Part shown: positions 37,301 through 49,720 of the stretch, piece after piece
Layout: each line of letters begins with the position of its first letter
Numbering within the stretch: position 1 is the stretch's first letter
NCBI GenBank assembly: GCA_013398175.1
Contig: VZRZ01002089.1
Coordinates: 1,896,343 to 1,960,342 of the forward strand
Direction: 5' to 3'
DNA from: Climacteris rufus
Taxonomy: Eukaryota > Chordata > Aves > Passeriformes > Climacteridae
Length of the DNA stretch: 64,000 bases
The notes under the pieces: generated by a model
Told to the model about the DNA's origin: nothing
The model's database searches: none
Seen by the model: the letters and a program-made list of their open reading frames with translations, nothing else
Made by a program: the position numbers and the translations under genes

Positions 37301-39529
37301 TTAATTTTTACATACATTTACATTTTCTTCAAAACCAAAACTAAACTACTCCAACTGGTTTGAAGTGGTGCATTGGGAAGGCAATCAATGTTTTTGGCTT
37401 ACTGTTTATCTGAAGTGACCTTCTTTCAAGAGGCAAAAGGACTTGTGTTAACTTTGTTTAAATCTTTTAAAACTTGAAAAACACAATTAGGATTAGCAAA
37501 TAATGTAATGAGATTTGTCTTAACATAAATATTAAAATTGGAAAATTGTTAAAGTGTCTTACTGAAAAGGTGTCAAAGGTAATTGGCAAGGACTAGTCTA
37601 CTTATTTACGTAAAGTTGCTATTGGATCAATATTGCAAGTAGCAAAGTCACTAGTTTGCTATCAAGGACCAGGAGATTGGTTTCACCTACTAATAAAACT
37701 TGTACTAAAAGTGTAATTTTGTTTGATATTATCCTCAAATAAAGGGTACTGATATCTAAATCTCTACCTATATATTAGAAACTTTTCTTGTGTTTCTCTC
37801 ACAAGTTAAAAATCTAAAAAGTAGTTTTGTTCATAAGAGGTCTTTCTCTGTTGTAAAGTCTTAAAAGAAATTATACTCCTCCTGTAAACTAAAAAAGTGC
37901 AAAAGAAAACTGTTTTTTCTAGACTTAAGTTTCTGTATGCCAAATGCTGAAATTTATTTCCTCACAGCAAAATCAGAGATAATATTCATGACAGGACATC
38001 CTGTCTTGGAAACAAGGATTTCTCCTAACACTCAAGCAGTCCCTGATCTTACTAAAATAATTTTCAGAGTTAGTATATATGAAGAAAGAAAATGCAGCAT
38101 AATGCAGTGAATAATTTGGTTGAAGATTAAAGTATATAATGATTACATAACCAAATGAACTGCGAAAAAAAAGTAATTAAGTGTGTTGATGTCTAGTTAC
38201 TAATGGGAGACTATTTCACAAAAAATCTAGGGTTTGACTTCTCAGTACTGATCTTGATTGAAGTTCAGTGAAACACTTTCTAAATGTCCTGATAGCTGAA
38301 ATGCATAGCTGAGTTGAATTTTAGATAAGAAAAAAAATCAGGTCATTAGAAATTCCTGTTTCATAATTTTAGACCTTCCACCTTTCTCATTTCTTTCTCA
38401 GGACAGATGATCTCTCTTTCTTCTCATACAGAAGCTAATAGCATTATCATTTTTCCCATTCTAAAATGGTTTCTTACCTGCAGCTGGCTACCTAGCTTTT
38501 TACTCAAATTGTCTAACCGATCAGCAGAATTAAGCCAAACACAGAGAAGTTGTTCTTAACAACTGGACCATGAGATTGCTGCTTCTGTTCAAGAGCTAAA
38601 CTAAGGCTGTTTCTGAAAACTTATTTTCAATTCTAAGTTTGTCAGCTACTACCCCTTCCTACAAACTTTGTCTCAGAACGTAATGATGAGGAGGTATTTT
38701 AACTGAGAAGGTGATTCCTACAGTAAACAAAATACAAGAAAATATCAGTGTCTTGAAGCATGTGCTCAGAGCAACCACCTTCTGCAAAGACTGAACTAAG
38801 CAATCCAAATTCTTTCAATTAGACTGCAAATGAAAGATAAACAGAGACTAAGTAAATAGACTGTGCAATCAGTGTCAAAGAAAGAAGCCGGAGCAGCTCT
38901 ACTTAACCAGTTTCAAGATCCCTTGTATGAGAGTCTCAAGAAATTTCACCTGTGTCTTAGGAAAGATAAAGTAATGATGGAGTGCAGTTGCCTTCTCTAC
39001 TGAACACTTCCAGAATATCCAAAGCATTTTGCACTTTTTGCAAATAGAAGTCCCCTTGGTAAAGTAATTTAGCTTTTGTATTTTGATTTTAGTGATGATA
39101 TAAAGGCATAACAGAAGACTTACTTCATTTTACCATACTGATGAATAGTAATTAGCAGACAGGTATTTAAAGGTATAATTACCTTCCTTTTAACAATGAA
39201 GGATCATGTGCAGAATTTGTTAATGTCATAGAAGTCTATCCTATGGTTCTTCTACTAGAAAACAGTAGACATTATATTTTTCTATTTTTTTCTCTTTTTT
39301 TTGGGGCAATTGTCACACCTTGATAGTGTTCTTAGATTTTGTACTTCTAAAGGCAAAAAATATTATTGGCCGCATTATTTTGTCACAGAGGTCTCTGAAT
39401 GGTGAACATTAAACTCGTAATTATGAATGTTAAGCAACTATGAAAGGTTATACACATATCTGTCCAAAGAATTTCAACTTCTCTTTCTGACAGCTTATGT
39501 CTGTGAATGAGAGATATAAATAAAGGAAA
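31309..39529. other. Long AT-rich stretch with no recognised gene or repeat
   Basis: The longest frame is 161 codons at 34618-35103 (+), with no recognised motif. There is a poly-A run near 36010-36021. A CpG-containing 'gcgatatgagcgcgtgtgtg' lies near 36684-36703. I saw no splice-site pairs or transposon bodies. Confidence 0.55.
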
Positions 39530-39965
39530 AAATTTAAATGTATTTGTCCTATTACTATATGCTCTTGTAAATAGTCTTGCCCCATCTTTCCTATAAGTTC
39601 TCTTCAGGTACTGGAAGGCTGAAGTTAGGTCATCTAGAAGCATTCTCTTTTCCAGACTGAAGAATCCCAGTTCTCTGAACCTTTCCTTACAGGAGAGGTG
39701 CTCCATCCCTCTGATCAACTTGGTGGCCTCCCCTGGATTCACTCCAACAAGCTGATATCCTTTCTGGGGGCCCCAGAGCTGGATGCAGTAGTTCAGTTAG
39801 GGTGTCACCCTACCCGAGTGTAGTAGAGGGCTAGAATCACCTTCCTCAATCTGGTGGTCACACTTCTTGTGACGCAGCCCAGGATACAATTTGCTTTCTG
39901 GTCTGCAAATGCACATTACTGGCTCATGTCTAGTCTCTCATCCACCAAGGTTGCAGTACTATATT
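39530..39965 (-). mobile_element. CR1 LINE fragment, antisense (ORF2 3' part)
   Basis: On the minus strand the conserved C-terminal part of CR1 ORF2 can be read: EATKLIRGMEHLSCKERFRE, then LGFFSLEKR and FQYLKRTYRKDGARLF, plus older, frame-broken coding upstream (LDERLDMSQ, then ILGCVTR). ORF2 encodes the endonuclease/reverse transcriptase that copies the element. Only the extreme 3' coding is left, typical of 5'-truncated CR1 copies. Several stops and frame changes mean it is dead. The minus-strand frame at 39383-39742 is this fragment plus flank. Confidence 0.85.
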
Positions 39966-40103
39966 TCATCCCATTTCCATGTTACAGTTTCTGAACTTCC
40001 TTATATTCTCTTTACTATCCTCTACTTTGTAATGGCAGTGCCACCCACATTGTCATTATTAAGTTTTGTTAGCATACTTCTCCATACATCCACTAAGGAA
40101 GGA

Positions 40104-40285
40104 AGGACAAGGAAGGATTTTGACCTATTGGACCAAGTCCAGAGAAGGGCCACAGAGATGACTATAAGGATAGAGCACCTTTCCTACAAGAAAAAGCTGA
40201 GAGAACTGGAATTCTTTGACCTGGAGAAGAGAAGACTTCAGGGTTACCTAATCGTAACCTTCCAGTATCTGAAGAGATCCTAAAT
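40104..40285 (+). mobile_element. CR1 LINE fragment, sense
   Basis: The plus strand reads LLDQVQRRATEMTIRIEHLS, followed by YKKKLRELEFFDLEKRRLQG and a QYLKR end. This is the same ORF2 C-terminal block as in the preceding antisense copy. It stops after 'ctgaagagatcctaa', so the 3' UTR is missing. It lies about 140 bases from the opposite-facing copy, making a back-to-back pair. Confidence 0.8.
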
Positions 40286-40965
40286 AAAAAATTCAAGAAT
40301 GGAAAACCAGCTATTTAAAAATATGAACTCAAATCCTGGAACAGGCTTTTGGTTGTGGGTTTTCTGGTCTTTATGGTGGCTTTTATTTTGGTTTGTTTTA
40401 TTATTATTTTTTTTTATTTCATTGCCTTCTCTTTTTTTTTATTGTCTGGTTTCCTATTTAGAAGCAAAATGTGTAAACATTATTCATATGAACAGATTTA
40501 TTGAGAGTAAGACAGGGATTAGTGATGCATATAATTACTCATGCACAATTGTAGTATGATGGTATTGAATTAGAAAAATCACAGGAGTGAGCTATACGCT
40601 TGCAAGTTTTATAAAATAGCTGGCAGCTTTCTGTACAAGCAACATAACAAATTAATTACATTAATATTACATAATTTCCCGAATACTATGTAGCCCATTA
40701 AAGAGCAGCAGCTCTGAATTTTAGATTGCTGTTTACAGTGTCTCCTAGTGTCATTAATTTGTTTATCTTTCAGAATTAGTTTTTTGTGCTTTTTTTCATC
40801 TACAATTTTGTGATGCTTTGTCATATGTTATCTTTGACTCAGAAAAGAACATACAAAATTCTTTCTTTAAAAAAATCCAAAAAATACAAATATGCATGCT
40901 GTTTCCTTGTCTTGCTTTATAACTTAGGATGGACTAATTTTTAAAAAAATTCTTAAATCGTGGAT
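40286..40965. other. AT-rich spacer between CR1 fragments
   Basis: A T-rich low-complexity part lies at about 40385-40442 (ttattttggtttgttttatt...). No gene is recognised; an 86-codon frame at 40299-40559 reflects the T-rich composition. Confidence 0.5.
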
Positions 40966-41190
40966 TCATAGAATCATTTAAGTTGGAAAAAATGTCTAAC
41001 ATCATTGAGTCTAACCACTAACCCAGCACTGTCATGTCTACCAATAAACTATGTCCTTGAATGTCATAGCTGCACATCTTTTAGATACCTCTAGGTAGTG
41101 TGAATCAACCACTTCCCTGGGCAGTCACTTCCAATGTTTAACAACCCTTTCAGTGAAGAAATTTTTCCTAATATGGAATCTAAACATTGT
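40966..41190 (-). mobile_element. CR1 LINE 3' end, antisense
   Basis: The plus strand starts 'catagaatcatttaagttgg', the reverse complement of the CR1 3' terminus. It continues with 'aaccactaacccagcactgt', 'cttccctgggcagtc', 'ccaatgtttaacaacccttt' and 'cagtgaagaaatttttccta', all typical of the CR1 3' region. It is 5' truncated after about 225 bases. Confidence 0.88.
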
Positions 41191-44100
41191 ATAGAAAGAA
41201 AAACTGCAGGTGTGTTTTTTTTTAGTAATGGAGTACTGTGAAGATGGTGATCAGCTCCAGGCTCCTGAGTTTGGCTGCACACCATGACGACTTACCAATT
41301 ACCATCATGGACAAAACAGACTCAGCTTGTGGAACATGTATTTAATTCATTGCATATTAAAAATACAGCAAGATTTAATCAAGGAAGTTTTCTTAATTTC
41401 AAAATTCTATATTCTACTGTTGAAATGAAAGAGCAAACCCAAAAAATTCTTTGTAAAATATGCAACAATAGTATGAAAAAGAGAAAGAAGTGTTGCTCAG
41501 GATTACATGTATTTAGAAATATTCACTGAAGCTGTAAATTGTGTATGATGTCATATATCACACATGTAAATCTACACTGAACCATTTTTTTCTGTATCAT
41601 ACCCAAATACTCTCAAGTTTGTCAGTACATTTTCAGAAAATAAAACTCAGGCAACTGATAAATATTGATAATCCAACCAGCAATCCATAGAACATTTGGA
41701 ATATCTATGAGGTTAGAGTTCTTATTCTAGCTTAATTTCTTACCAGAGATTTGGTGTATTCTCATGATGAGAAGGAAGCCACTGTTGCCATTTTTAGTCT
41801 GCTAAGGAGATACTTGTGAAGGCCTAGGAACATTTGACATGAGGATCTGGGAAATTATTGATAACAGGGCAATACATGAATAATAAACAGGCTACCACTA
41901 CCCTCACCTGGTGACCTGCTCACCCTGCCACTGCCTGCTACATCTGAAGGTAAATCAATGATCAGTCCAAAATTTTCATCCAGGAGGTATGGATTTCTTG
42001 ACAGCATAATATTCTTCCTTACCTTTGAGGTCTCCTTAGAGTACTTTTTACAAATTTGGTGCAACCATATATTGATAGGATCTGAGTACTCACAAAGGTG
42101 TCAAGTTCTCACTGGCGGGCTCTTTAAAATGTTCATGGAGCTTGCACATGATAAACTAAACTTACCTGGTAATGCTGCAGGAACCATTTTAACTCTTTCC
42201 AGTCACTCTGCTCTCTCTGACACACACGTGCCACAGGGTGTGTCATCATCATGCTTCACTCACGTTAGCAAACCTTTTTCTCAGCTTCATTCATGAGTTA
42301 GCTTAAGTTTAACAGAATTATACTACTTACAGTCCCAAAGCTAGTTCAATTGAGGTCAATGCAAGCTAATATCTCTGCAAAATACTGACATCCTTTAAAG
42401 ACTGAAGAGCCAAAAGCCATTGAAAATCACTGGGACATTGATCAAAAATCATGCAGCCCTTTCAAAAATCAAACTTTTCTTTCTGTTTTCCTGTCGTTCA
42501 AGATGAGAGTAAGAAGCTTCTGATCTATCAGAATAATTTAGTCAACTTTTGTGTAGAAAAATTGCAGCAGCGTCAGCAAAATTCAACATGGGGAGAAAAA
42601 AAAGGTTTCCTTTATGAGCATTTCAGGCCACAAGAAAAGCAAGATTGGTCACTGATTAGCATTAAAACACTGAAATGGAAAATGATTGCAATCCATTTTA
42701 TTACTAAGACAAGAGTTGTTACTCTGATGCAGTCAGTAACACTGCACACTCCATCCACAGGCCGTGAATCTGAGCTACGGGTTAATCAGGGTTTTAATTT
42801 TTTATTGAGTGCAATTTGTTTTCCCTCTAGCATGCTTTTTTTTTTTTTTCCCCACCAGAAAACAGATCTACAACAGTTTTCAGACATGGGAATTTTGCAA
42901 TTTAATACAAGTACTGTTAGATTATTTAACAGTTAATTCTAATTCTGCTTTCAGATTATAAACATGAAAAGTCATTTATCTGATTGGGGTTTTTGGGTGA
43001 AAATCTCACTTTAGAATGTCACTTTTTGTTACTAAATATATGTTTATTTACTTAAATTCTGCTACCAAAAACTGTAGTTTCAAACTAATTTTAAATTATT
43101 ATTATTATTATTTTTATTATTAGAGATTCTCAACAGCTTTTTATTTAGAAGAAACTTAATCAACATTTGTCTGATGCTTGTAATGAAATAAAATTTATTC
43201 ACGCAGAAAGATACTTAAGTAAGTAACAGCAAATAACTGAAAATGCAAGGTTTTTTTGTTTAATTTGCCCATGCAGTTTATCACTAAAAAAAGTCATTAT
43301 TTTATGTATGAATCAATTCTCTTTGAAAACTGATATTCGTACTACTTTGGATAAACCAGAAATCTGTATAATATATAGCTGATAATATATAAAATTATGA
43401 ATGCTACTAGTTTATGTCGGAGTTGTGAAACTCACTATTTGTTGCAATTTTCATATTCTGTGCACTGCACTTTGGAATATAAGGTCAAATAATAATAGTT
43501 TTTTTATTCAACTGAATTGTTTCCTCTCCTTTTCCTTTATATCTTGTCTACAGAGGATTTTAGTGAAGAAATTATAGATGATAAGTGCCAAAATCCAAAG
43601 TTTATGTTAAACTATGATAAGTTTAATGTGCCTCTAGGCCACACACACTCAAGAGAGTGGAAAAAATTACTCTCTTGAAATTAACAGTTAGGGCTCAGGA
43701 TGGATTATTGTTATTTTCTTTTCCAGTAACATCTCTGAGATCTGAAATCAAAGCCTGTCTTTCCTCTAAGTACAATGACAACTAAGATATGATAATCTGA
43801 TTTTTTTTTGTTAGTGGCAAAAGAATAACTGAATGGTCACTTGTAAAGTACTATAGCTAAAAAAAAAAATATTAGATTAGGCTTGAGATAACTTTCTGTT
43901 TTTCTGGAAAATAGGTGACATTCTTTTTATTGTGAGAAACTTCATATAATCTTTTTTTTAGAAGACAAAACATGGGGGAGTTAGGCACAACTACATGTTC
44001 TGATGGACTTAAAAAAAATGTTGTAAGCTGCATGAGATCATTTTGGATAGCAGATCTGTGAAAGACTACAACTCCGATATTAAAATAAGTATAGTTCTTA

Positions 44101-46262
44101 TAAAGCTGATATTTCTGATATTTTATTTAAATATTTGTCAGTTAATGAACCAACGCAACCAGAGCCTTAAACACAAAAGAATGCCTCAACTTTGATAACT
44201 AAATTCAAACTGTAGATACTCACAACCACAGCTAAGTTGCCATCTATTCCTGAAAGATGCTGAGATAAATACATGTCATTTCATTTTTTCAAAACTTTGT
44301 ATCTTGATGTGTTAGAAAGACTTGTTTTCACAGCATTAGACAGTCTATGTTCTTGTTTAAACTTCAAATTTCCCATTGAACACAAAGTAGATATGATGCT
44401 CCCTTTAAGTAATATCTCACTAGCTGTAACTAAGATATGATTAATTTAACTAAATTGAAGATAGTTCAGACCAAAGATTAATTTTTTCTAGTGTCTGAAA
44501 AGATCCAAGCCCTTATCTATCATCTGATTATGACAGTGTCCTATATTCCAACATACTATAGAGGGCAGTGAAATATAATTTCCAGAAAGTCCAAGTTTTT
44601 GGAAATGCTGTAGCAAAAGGAAAAGGAATTTTTTAAGACAGCCGTGTTTTGGGGCATTAGTAAGATGTATTCTGGGAACCAGATATGTGTTTTGGGCCTC
44701 CCAACATTTCTAAGTAAAGTATAATTAAGTAATTACTTTAAAACATTAATTCTAATTAGTTATATAAAAGTAATTAAAACACACATCCAGGTATCATATT
44801 TATTAGTGAACAGTTTGTTTTGATCTGTCAGTGGTTGCTTTTCTTTTATTTTTCTTTCATTTTTCTTTCAATTTCTTCTCATTTCCTGGCCGGGTTATAC
44901 TATCAGGTATTATACTAAAAATATATTTAACACAGAGAAATATCTTTTTTTTCTCTAATGCCAAATGATGAAATGCTGTGATGCTCAGAGTATTGATACC
45001 AATTTCGTGTGGTTTTATTATTTGAAAGTATATCAGGAAGCCAGCAAAAAGATGACATTCTGCTGTATTGAATGTTGTATAAGAATGTGAATTAACAATG
45101 AAAAGGATAGAATTTTAATTTCTATCAGTAGTAGCAGATTCTTGCATGTGCAATTGTTTAAAAGTTTTCTATCCTTACTATTTAGATTGGGAGATTCACT
45201 TTTATTAAATTTTTAATTGGTATCACCAACAAGCATGGTCAAATCCAGGGTTGTTTAAAGTGACGGTTTGATCTCCATCTTGATCTCTGAATTATTCTTT
45301 CTGTAACTAAACAATTTTTTTAAATTCAATGTCAAATAATTAAGACTTTAAATATAATGTAAAAAATCTTTTAATGGACTTTTGAATAGCATCCAAAGTA
45401 ACTATAAATGAAGCTCTCCATATTTAAATGATTCAACATAGTTGAAGGTGGCACTAACAAAAGGAAACTTATAGAACACTGACTTCTCTCTCTAACATGC
45501 GTCATTGAAAAGGACTCAATGAAATACAGAAAAAAAAAAAAAAAGCCCAAGGTGCTTTATTTGTTTTGGGATTTTTTTTAGGTCTGTTATACATATTAAT
45601 TATAAATTAGAGACACAGATCTGAACTGAAGGGTATAAATGTTTAAGAAGTTACAAATAATTGAAAAAGCCAGAAGTCCTTTAGGACTTAATCTTTCTTT
45701 AAAAGGATTCTGTGTCTCATTTTGTTTTGGAAAGCTGAATTCTTGGACTTATGGGAAGGTTCTTTATAATGCAGGCATATGACTCTTCTGTTCAGAGCTG
45801 ACTGACAAGATCTAATCTAATCTACATGGGGTGTTATTAACAGAAATATTTAAATTATGTGTTCATATTTGATTTGGGGAATTTATCTAAAGTAAGGTTG
45901 AAAAGTAAAGTCTCAACTAACAAGCTGGCTTTATTATTAATAAATTAATTTCCCAGTCACTCAGGTATAGATCAAACAGATGGCTGAATCTAATGGTTTT
46001 TTGTTACAATTTTCTCCCCAAAGTAATTTATAAATTCCCTTTTCCTCCTTACTTGTTCATCTAACTAGAAACAGATGCACATACTTGAACATATACAGGT
46101 GTTTGCATGAAAGAAAAAGCTACCTAATAGAGAAAGCAGAAATTACTTAAATGGAAAAACTGTCTGTTTGGCAGTCCAATCTAGTTCAAAGGTCCTCATC
46201 CTACTACAGTTTTATGCATATATCAACAATTTCTGCACAACAATTAAAATTATTTGGGTTGC
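41191..46262. other. AT-rich DNA with no recognised gene
   Basis: It contains a TTA-type tract (43096-43122), a poly-T near 42838-42850 and a poly-A at 45529-45544. The 161-codon frame at 42451-42936 (+) passes through the poly-T (giving FFFF) and shows no known motif. The 41190-41290 part may continue the CR1 fragment, but I could not recognise it. Confidence 0.55.
43096..43122. repeat. ATT microsatellite (imperfect)
   Basis: About eight TTA/ATT units with one T-run interruption. Confidence 0.85.
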
Positions 46263-47194
46263 TGTCATGGTTTGAGCTTTGGCTAAATGCCAAAGGCCCC
46301 ACAAAAGCGACTCTCTCCCCTCTGCAATTGGACAGGGGAGAGCAATTTTTTCCAAGGTGAGATAAGGATACTGAGAGAGAAAAAAACCCCACTAATTAAA
46401 GCAGACTAAAACAGGCTCAAAACTTAAAAGTGGTAAGTGAATTTATTACAGAGTTAAAGGGGTAAGCAAAACATTCTCTTAAACACTCTTTCTCCTTCCC
46501 CCCCAACATCCTTCCCTCCTTCCCTCAGAAAGTAAGGAGAACTGGGGTGTGGGGGTCCTAGTCAGTTCATTCCTTAGATGTTTTTCTTCTTCTGGAGAGG
46601 AGGCAGTTTCCTTTTTCTTCCTCTTGGCAAGCAGCCCGCCTGGTCACTGCTGCCNGCAAAGGCCTCATTATCTGTGTCAGCCCTCCCACCAGACCAAAAG
46701 TCCATCCTGTAGGAGTCCACACCTCCTGCTCCGGCGTGGGGTGGATCTCTGCTCCTTCGTGGACCCTCAGGGTGCAGGGGAACACTGCATTAATACAGTC
46801 CTTACCACAGGCTGCAGAGATATCTCTTAACTTCGATGTTTGAAGCACCTCCTCCCCCTCCTTTTTCTTCTTGGCTGACTTTGCTGGTGTCCATATCTGT
46901 TGTTCCTTCTACATGCTGTACTCCTTTTTCACTGCCTATCTACAACTACATGGCTGCACCTCCATGGCGCATGCATGGGTTCTACTGTGACTCCTTCTTA
47001 AATCTGTTGTCACAGAGGGTGTTACCTTCTTCTCTAATTGGCCCAGCTGTGGCTTGCAGCGTGTCCATCTTCAGAGCCATCAGGAATAGGCCCTGGCTGG
47101 ACAGCTGTGGAAGCTTCTGGCAGCTTTTAATGGGAGCCATCTTTCTGGCCCCTACCACGCCCAAAAAAGCCAGACACCCTGTCAAACCACCACA
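46263..47194 (-). mobile_element. ERVL-like solo LTR, antisense (932 bp)
   Basis: The plus strand starts TGTCATGGTTTGAG (46263) and ends CTGTCAAACCACCACA (47194). The ends form an imperfect inverted repeat (TGGTTTGA/TCAAACCA) with TG...CA. AATAAA on the minus strand (plus-strand tttatt, 46442-46447) gives the antisense orientation. Flanks gttgc (46258-46262) and gttct (47195-47199) agree at only 3 of 5 bases, so a 5-bp target duplication is possible but weak. Length, ends and the CTCC-rich middle fit avian ERVL LTRs. An N lies at 46655. The frames at 46549-46848 and 46836-47246 are in this LTR and are not genes. Confidence 0.72.
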
Positions 47195-47681
47195 GTTCTG
47201 TATAAGCAAGGTTGTCTATTTTCACAGTCAGGCAAAGGTAATTTAAAATAAAACAGAGATTAAAAACACCATGTGTCTATAAATACAAGGATAATTTATC
47301 TGTCTTAAACAGAAATATAACTAGATATACACTTGTAATAAAATTTAAATAAAACAGTATTTAAAATTTTCTTTCTTTAGTTGTATCTTTTCACCAACCA
47401 TAAAAGCACCCCCTAAGTCAGAGGGGCAGGGATGGGAATTCTTGAAATGATGACAAGATCTGACTTTGCAGTATATTCTAGAAAAGGCTTTTCCTTTGAA
47501 GCATTTTTTCTATAATATTAATTGCTGCTGTGCTTGTACTGTGATGAAAGTAAGTCATCTTGTTTTTTATCTTACAAAGGCATTAGGGGAAGCTTTGGCA
47601 CAAAGGGAGTGTAAAAAGCTACAGTAGAAACAAGCTTTTGTTCTAAATAATTTTGAAGAAAACTAGCACAGTATCAAACAG
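47195..47681. other. AT-rich spacer between two LTRs
   Basis: About 490 bases of AT-rich sequence without recognised features, separating two GC-rich LTR blocks. No internal retroviral coding is visible, so the two LTRs are separate insertions rather than one provirus. Confidence 0.55.
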
Positions 47682-48644
47682 TGTTTTTAGCCGTGGGGTT
47701 CGCCGCTGCTGGGTGCTGAACCGAGGTCGCTCGGCTGCACTCGCTTCCCCCCCTACGTTCAGGGGGTGGAAGAAGCTGCCACTGCAGCGATACGCCCAAA
47801 GCACGGGGTTCCAGCTATGGCTGCCGGCTCCTCTGATATGCGGGCCAGCCCCAGCCTGGTGTTCTTCGGCAGCCGGCAGGGACAAACTTCAAGAAGGTCC
47901 TTTGTATGGATTCACAACTCTTTTATCACTGGGAGATGCTGCAGGGAAAAGCGGTGAAGAGTGGCAGAAACGCAGAAACAGCGGGAAGTCAGGAGCAGTG
48001 GGAAGGCAGGAACGGTGGGAAGCGACAGCGGGAAGTGNGGTCCTTTGTATGGATTCACAACTCTTTTATCGCTGGGAGATGCTGCAGGGAAAATCGGCAA
48101 GGAGCAGCAGAAACGCAGAAGCAGCGGGAAGTCAGGAGCAGTGGGAAGGCAGGAACGGTGGGAAGCGACGGTGGGAAGTGACAATGGGAAGCGGCTGCTC
48201 GCGGCTGAGTTCCAGGTGCGGGGGGAAGGGCCTGCAGGTTTGGGATTGGCAGCACGAGGGTCCAGGGGTTCAGGATCGGCAGCGCGGGGGTGCAGTGAAG
48301 TGGAGCAAATCCAGGGACAAAGGCCGGGGCACAGGGTACAGTGGGATTTTTTAAAGGGAAAGAAAGTGGGTAAAAACAGCCAACGGGGGTACAGGGATTA
48401 CAATAGACCCAATAAGAACCCGAAGAGATGTGAAATTTCCAGAATAACTCCAAATACAGAACATTAGGTAATGGTCATACTAACCGATAGTAGCAAACAT
48501 GCAAACAGTAACTGAAAGGGATCATGGGGTGAACATGAAGTGTCACCCTAACCGGAGTAGGAGTCCTAGGGGGTGGTGCGTGGAGTCCCATTCCACCAAC
48601 GCCGACGTTTGGCTGCTATGACCTCAGCCCTGAACACCACCACA
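47682..48644 (-). mobile_element. GC-rich LTR of another family, probably antisense
   Basis: Composition rises sharply at 'ttagccgtggggttcgccgc' and falls after '...ctgaacaccaccaca' at 48644. TG (47682) and CA (48644) are taken as provisional ends. CpG words (cgccgc, gccgacg) are frequent. No exact AATAAA was found and flanks aaacag/agtttt do not form a target duplication, so the left end is uncertain. It holds a 143-bp tandem duplication around an N. A 233-codon plus-strand frame (47653-48354) crosses the N and the duplication; it is a product of GC richness, not a gene. Confidence 0.5.
47896..48180. repeat. 143-bp tandem duplication split by a single N (48038)
   Basis: Copy 1 (47896-48037) and copy 2 (48039-48180) both start 'ggtcctttgtatggattcac' and end 'gggaagtg', 142 bases each, with roughly ten differences. 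Within each copy, short 'gygggaag' words repeat. On the minus strand each copy carries GATAAAAG, so the duplication may double an LTR promoter element. The N exactly at the junction makes an assembly origin equally possible. Confidence 0.85.
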
Positions 48645-49720
48645 AGTTTTAAAGGAAAATAATATAATAAGTTAAGGAAATGCTTGTCCAAAATAGAAAA
48701 ATAGATGGAAAGGACTGTTTTCGTTCAGAGGGAAAGCGAGAATGAAGGGAGGTTGCTAAACATGGGAAAACAGACATGGTTAGTCAGTGATTTTTATAAG
48801 CTGCTTTTTTAAACTTCCCCACTCCTTTTTCATGAAATGGAGTATTTTCTTCCCTCAGGGCTGAAAGCATTTTAGATTTGCTGATGTTTTATCTTCAACT
48901 TTGCAGCCAAAACCAACATTGTTCTAATGGTAATGTATTTCTATTTAAAAGACATTTGCAGTAATAAGTTGATTCTGGACTGCTTAAATGCAATCCAGTC
49001 ATTCTGTAATTGCTTCTATAGGCACTATAGCTATAGGCAAGTTGTCAGTATTTATGTTTAAGGTACAAAGCATGGCTATAAGGAATTTTTCCATTGGGAT
49101 AAACAATAGCCTGGACAAAAAGGCAAGAGAAGGAAACCATATTTCTAAAAAAATAAATAAAAATAGAAAGGTAAAATCTAGTACAAAAAACTGTAAGGCA
49201 TCTGCAGTTGGCATTTACTATGAAATCAATGGATATTGTGCATATTCACACACCCACACACACTTAAACATACTTGCATATATATTAAAGTTTGTCTTGC
49301 CTTACAGCAGGAGAGCCTTAAAAGCAAAAATATATGAAAATACTAAATAAACAGGACTTGACTAAGCTGTGTAAAATCCAGTTTAAATCTGCCTAATTAA
49401 CTACTTCAATAACACCCCTGAGATTTGCCCTAAACATATCTGTTTGGTAGAAGAACAAGAAAACACATACATTGCTTTTTTTCTGGATTTATTACAGTTC
49501 AATCACATGGCTATTTATTTCTGGTTTAAGGGATAGCCCTATATCAAATCAAAATACTAAGCAATGTTTTTATCTAAAAAGAAAGCAAAGCCTAACCTGT
49601 TGAGCCATTATGTCAATGAAATTCTTTGCAATGTGGAGTGAATATAGGCATATTCCCTGACATTTTGGAGGAATAAAGATTAATTCTGATTGCTTGATGT
49701 AGAACTAGATGTCCAGCTTT
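48645..49720. other. AT-rich DNA with no recognised feature
   Basis: Nothing supported apart from a short CA stretch near 49248-49262. A 120-codon plus-strand frame at 48988-49350 is rich in Lys, Asn and Ile, as expected from AT-rich DNA, and has no known motif. Confidence 0.5.

Noticed and set aside
42451..42936. 161-codon plus-strand frame
   Set aside because: It passes through a poly-T tract and shows no known motif.
47653..48354. 233-codon plus-strand frame with internally repeated protein sequence
   Set aside because: It lies in a GC-rich LTR, crosses an N and a tandem DNA duplication, and other frames there are also open. The protein repeat only mirrors the DNA duplication.
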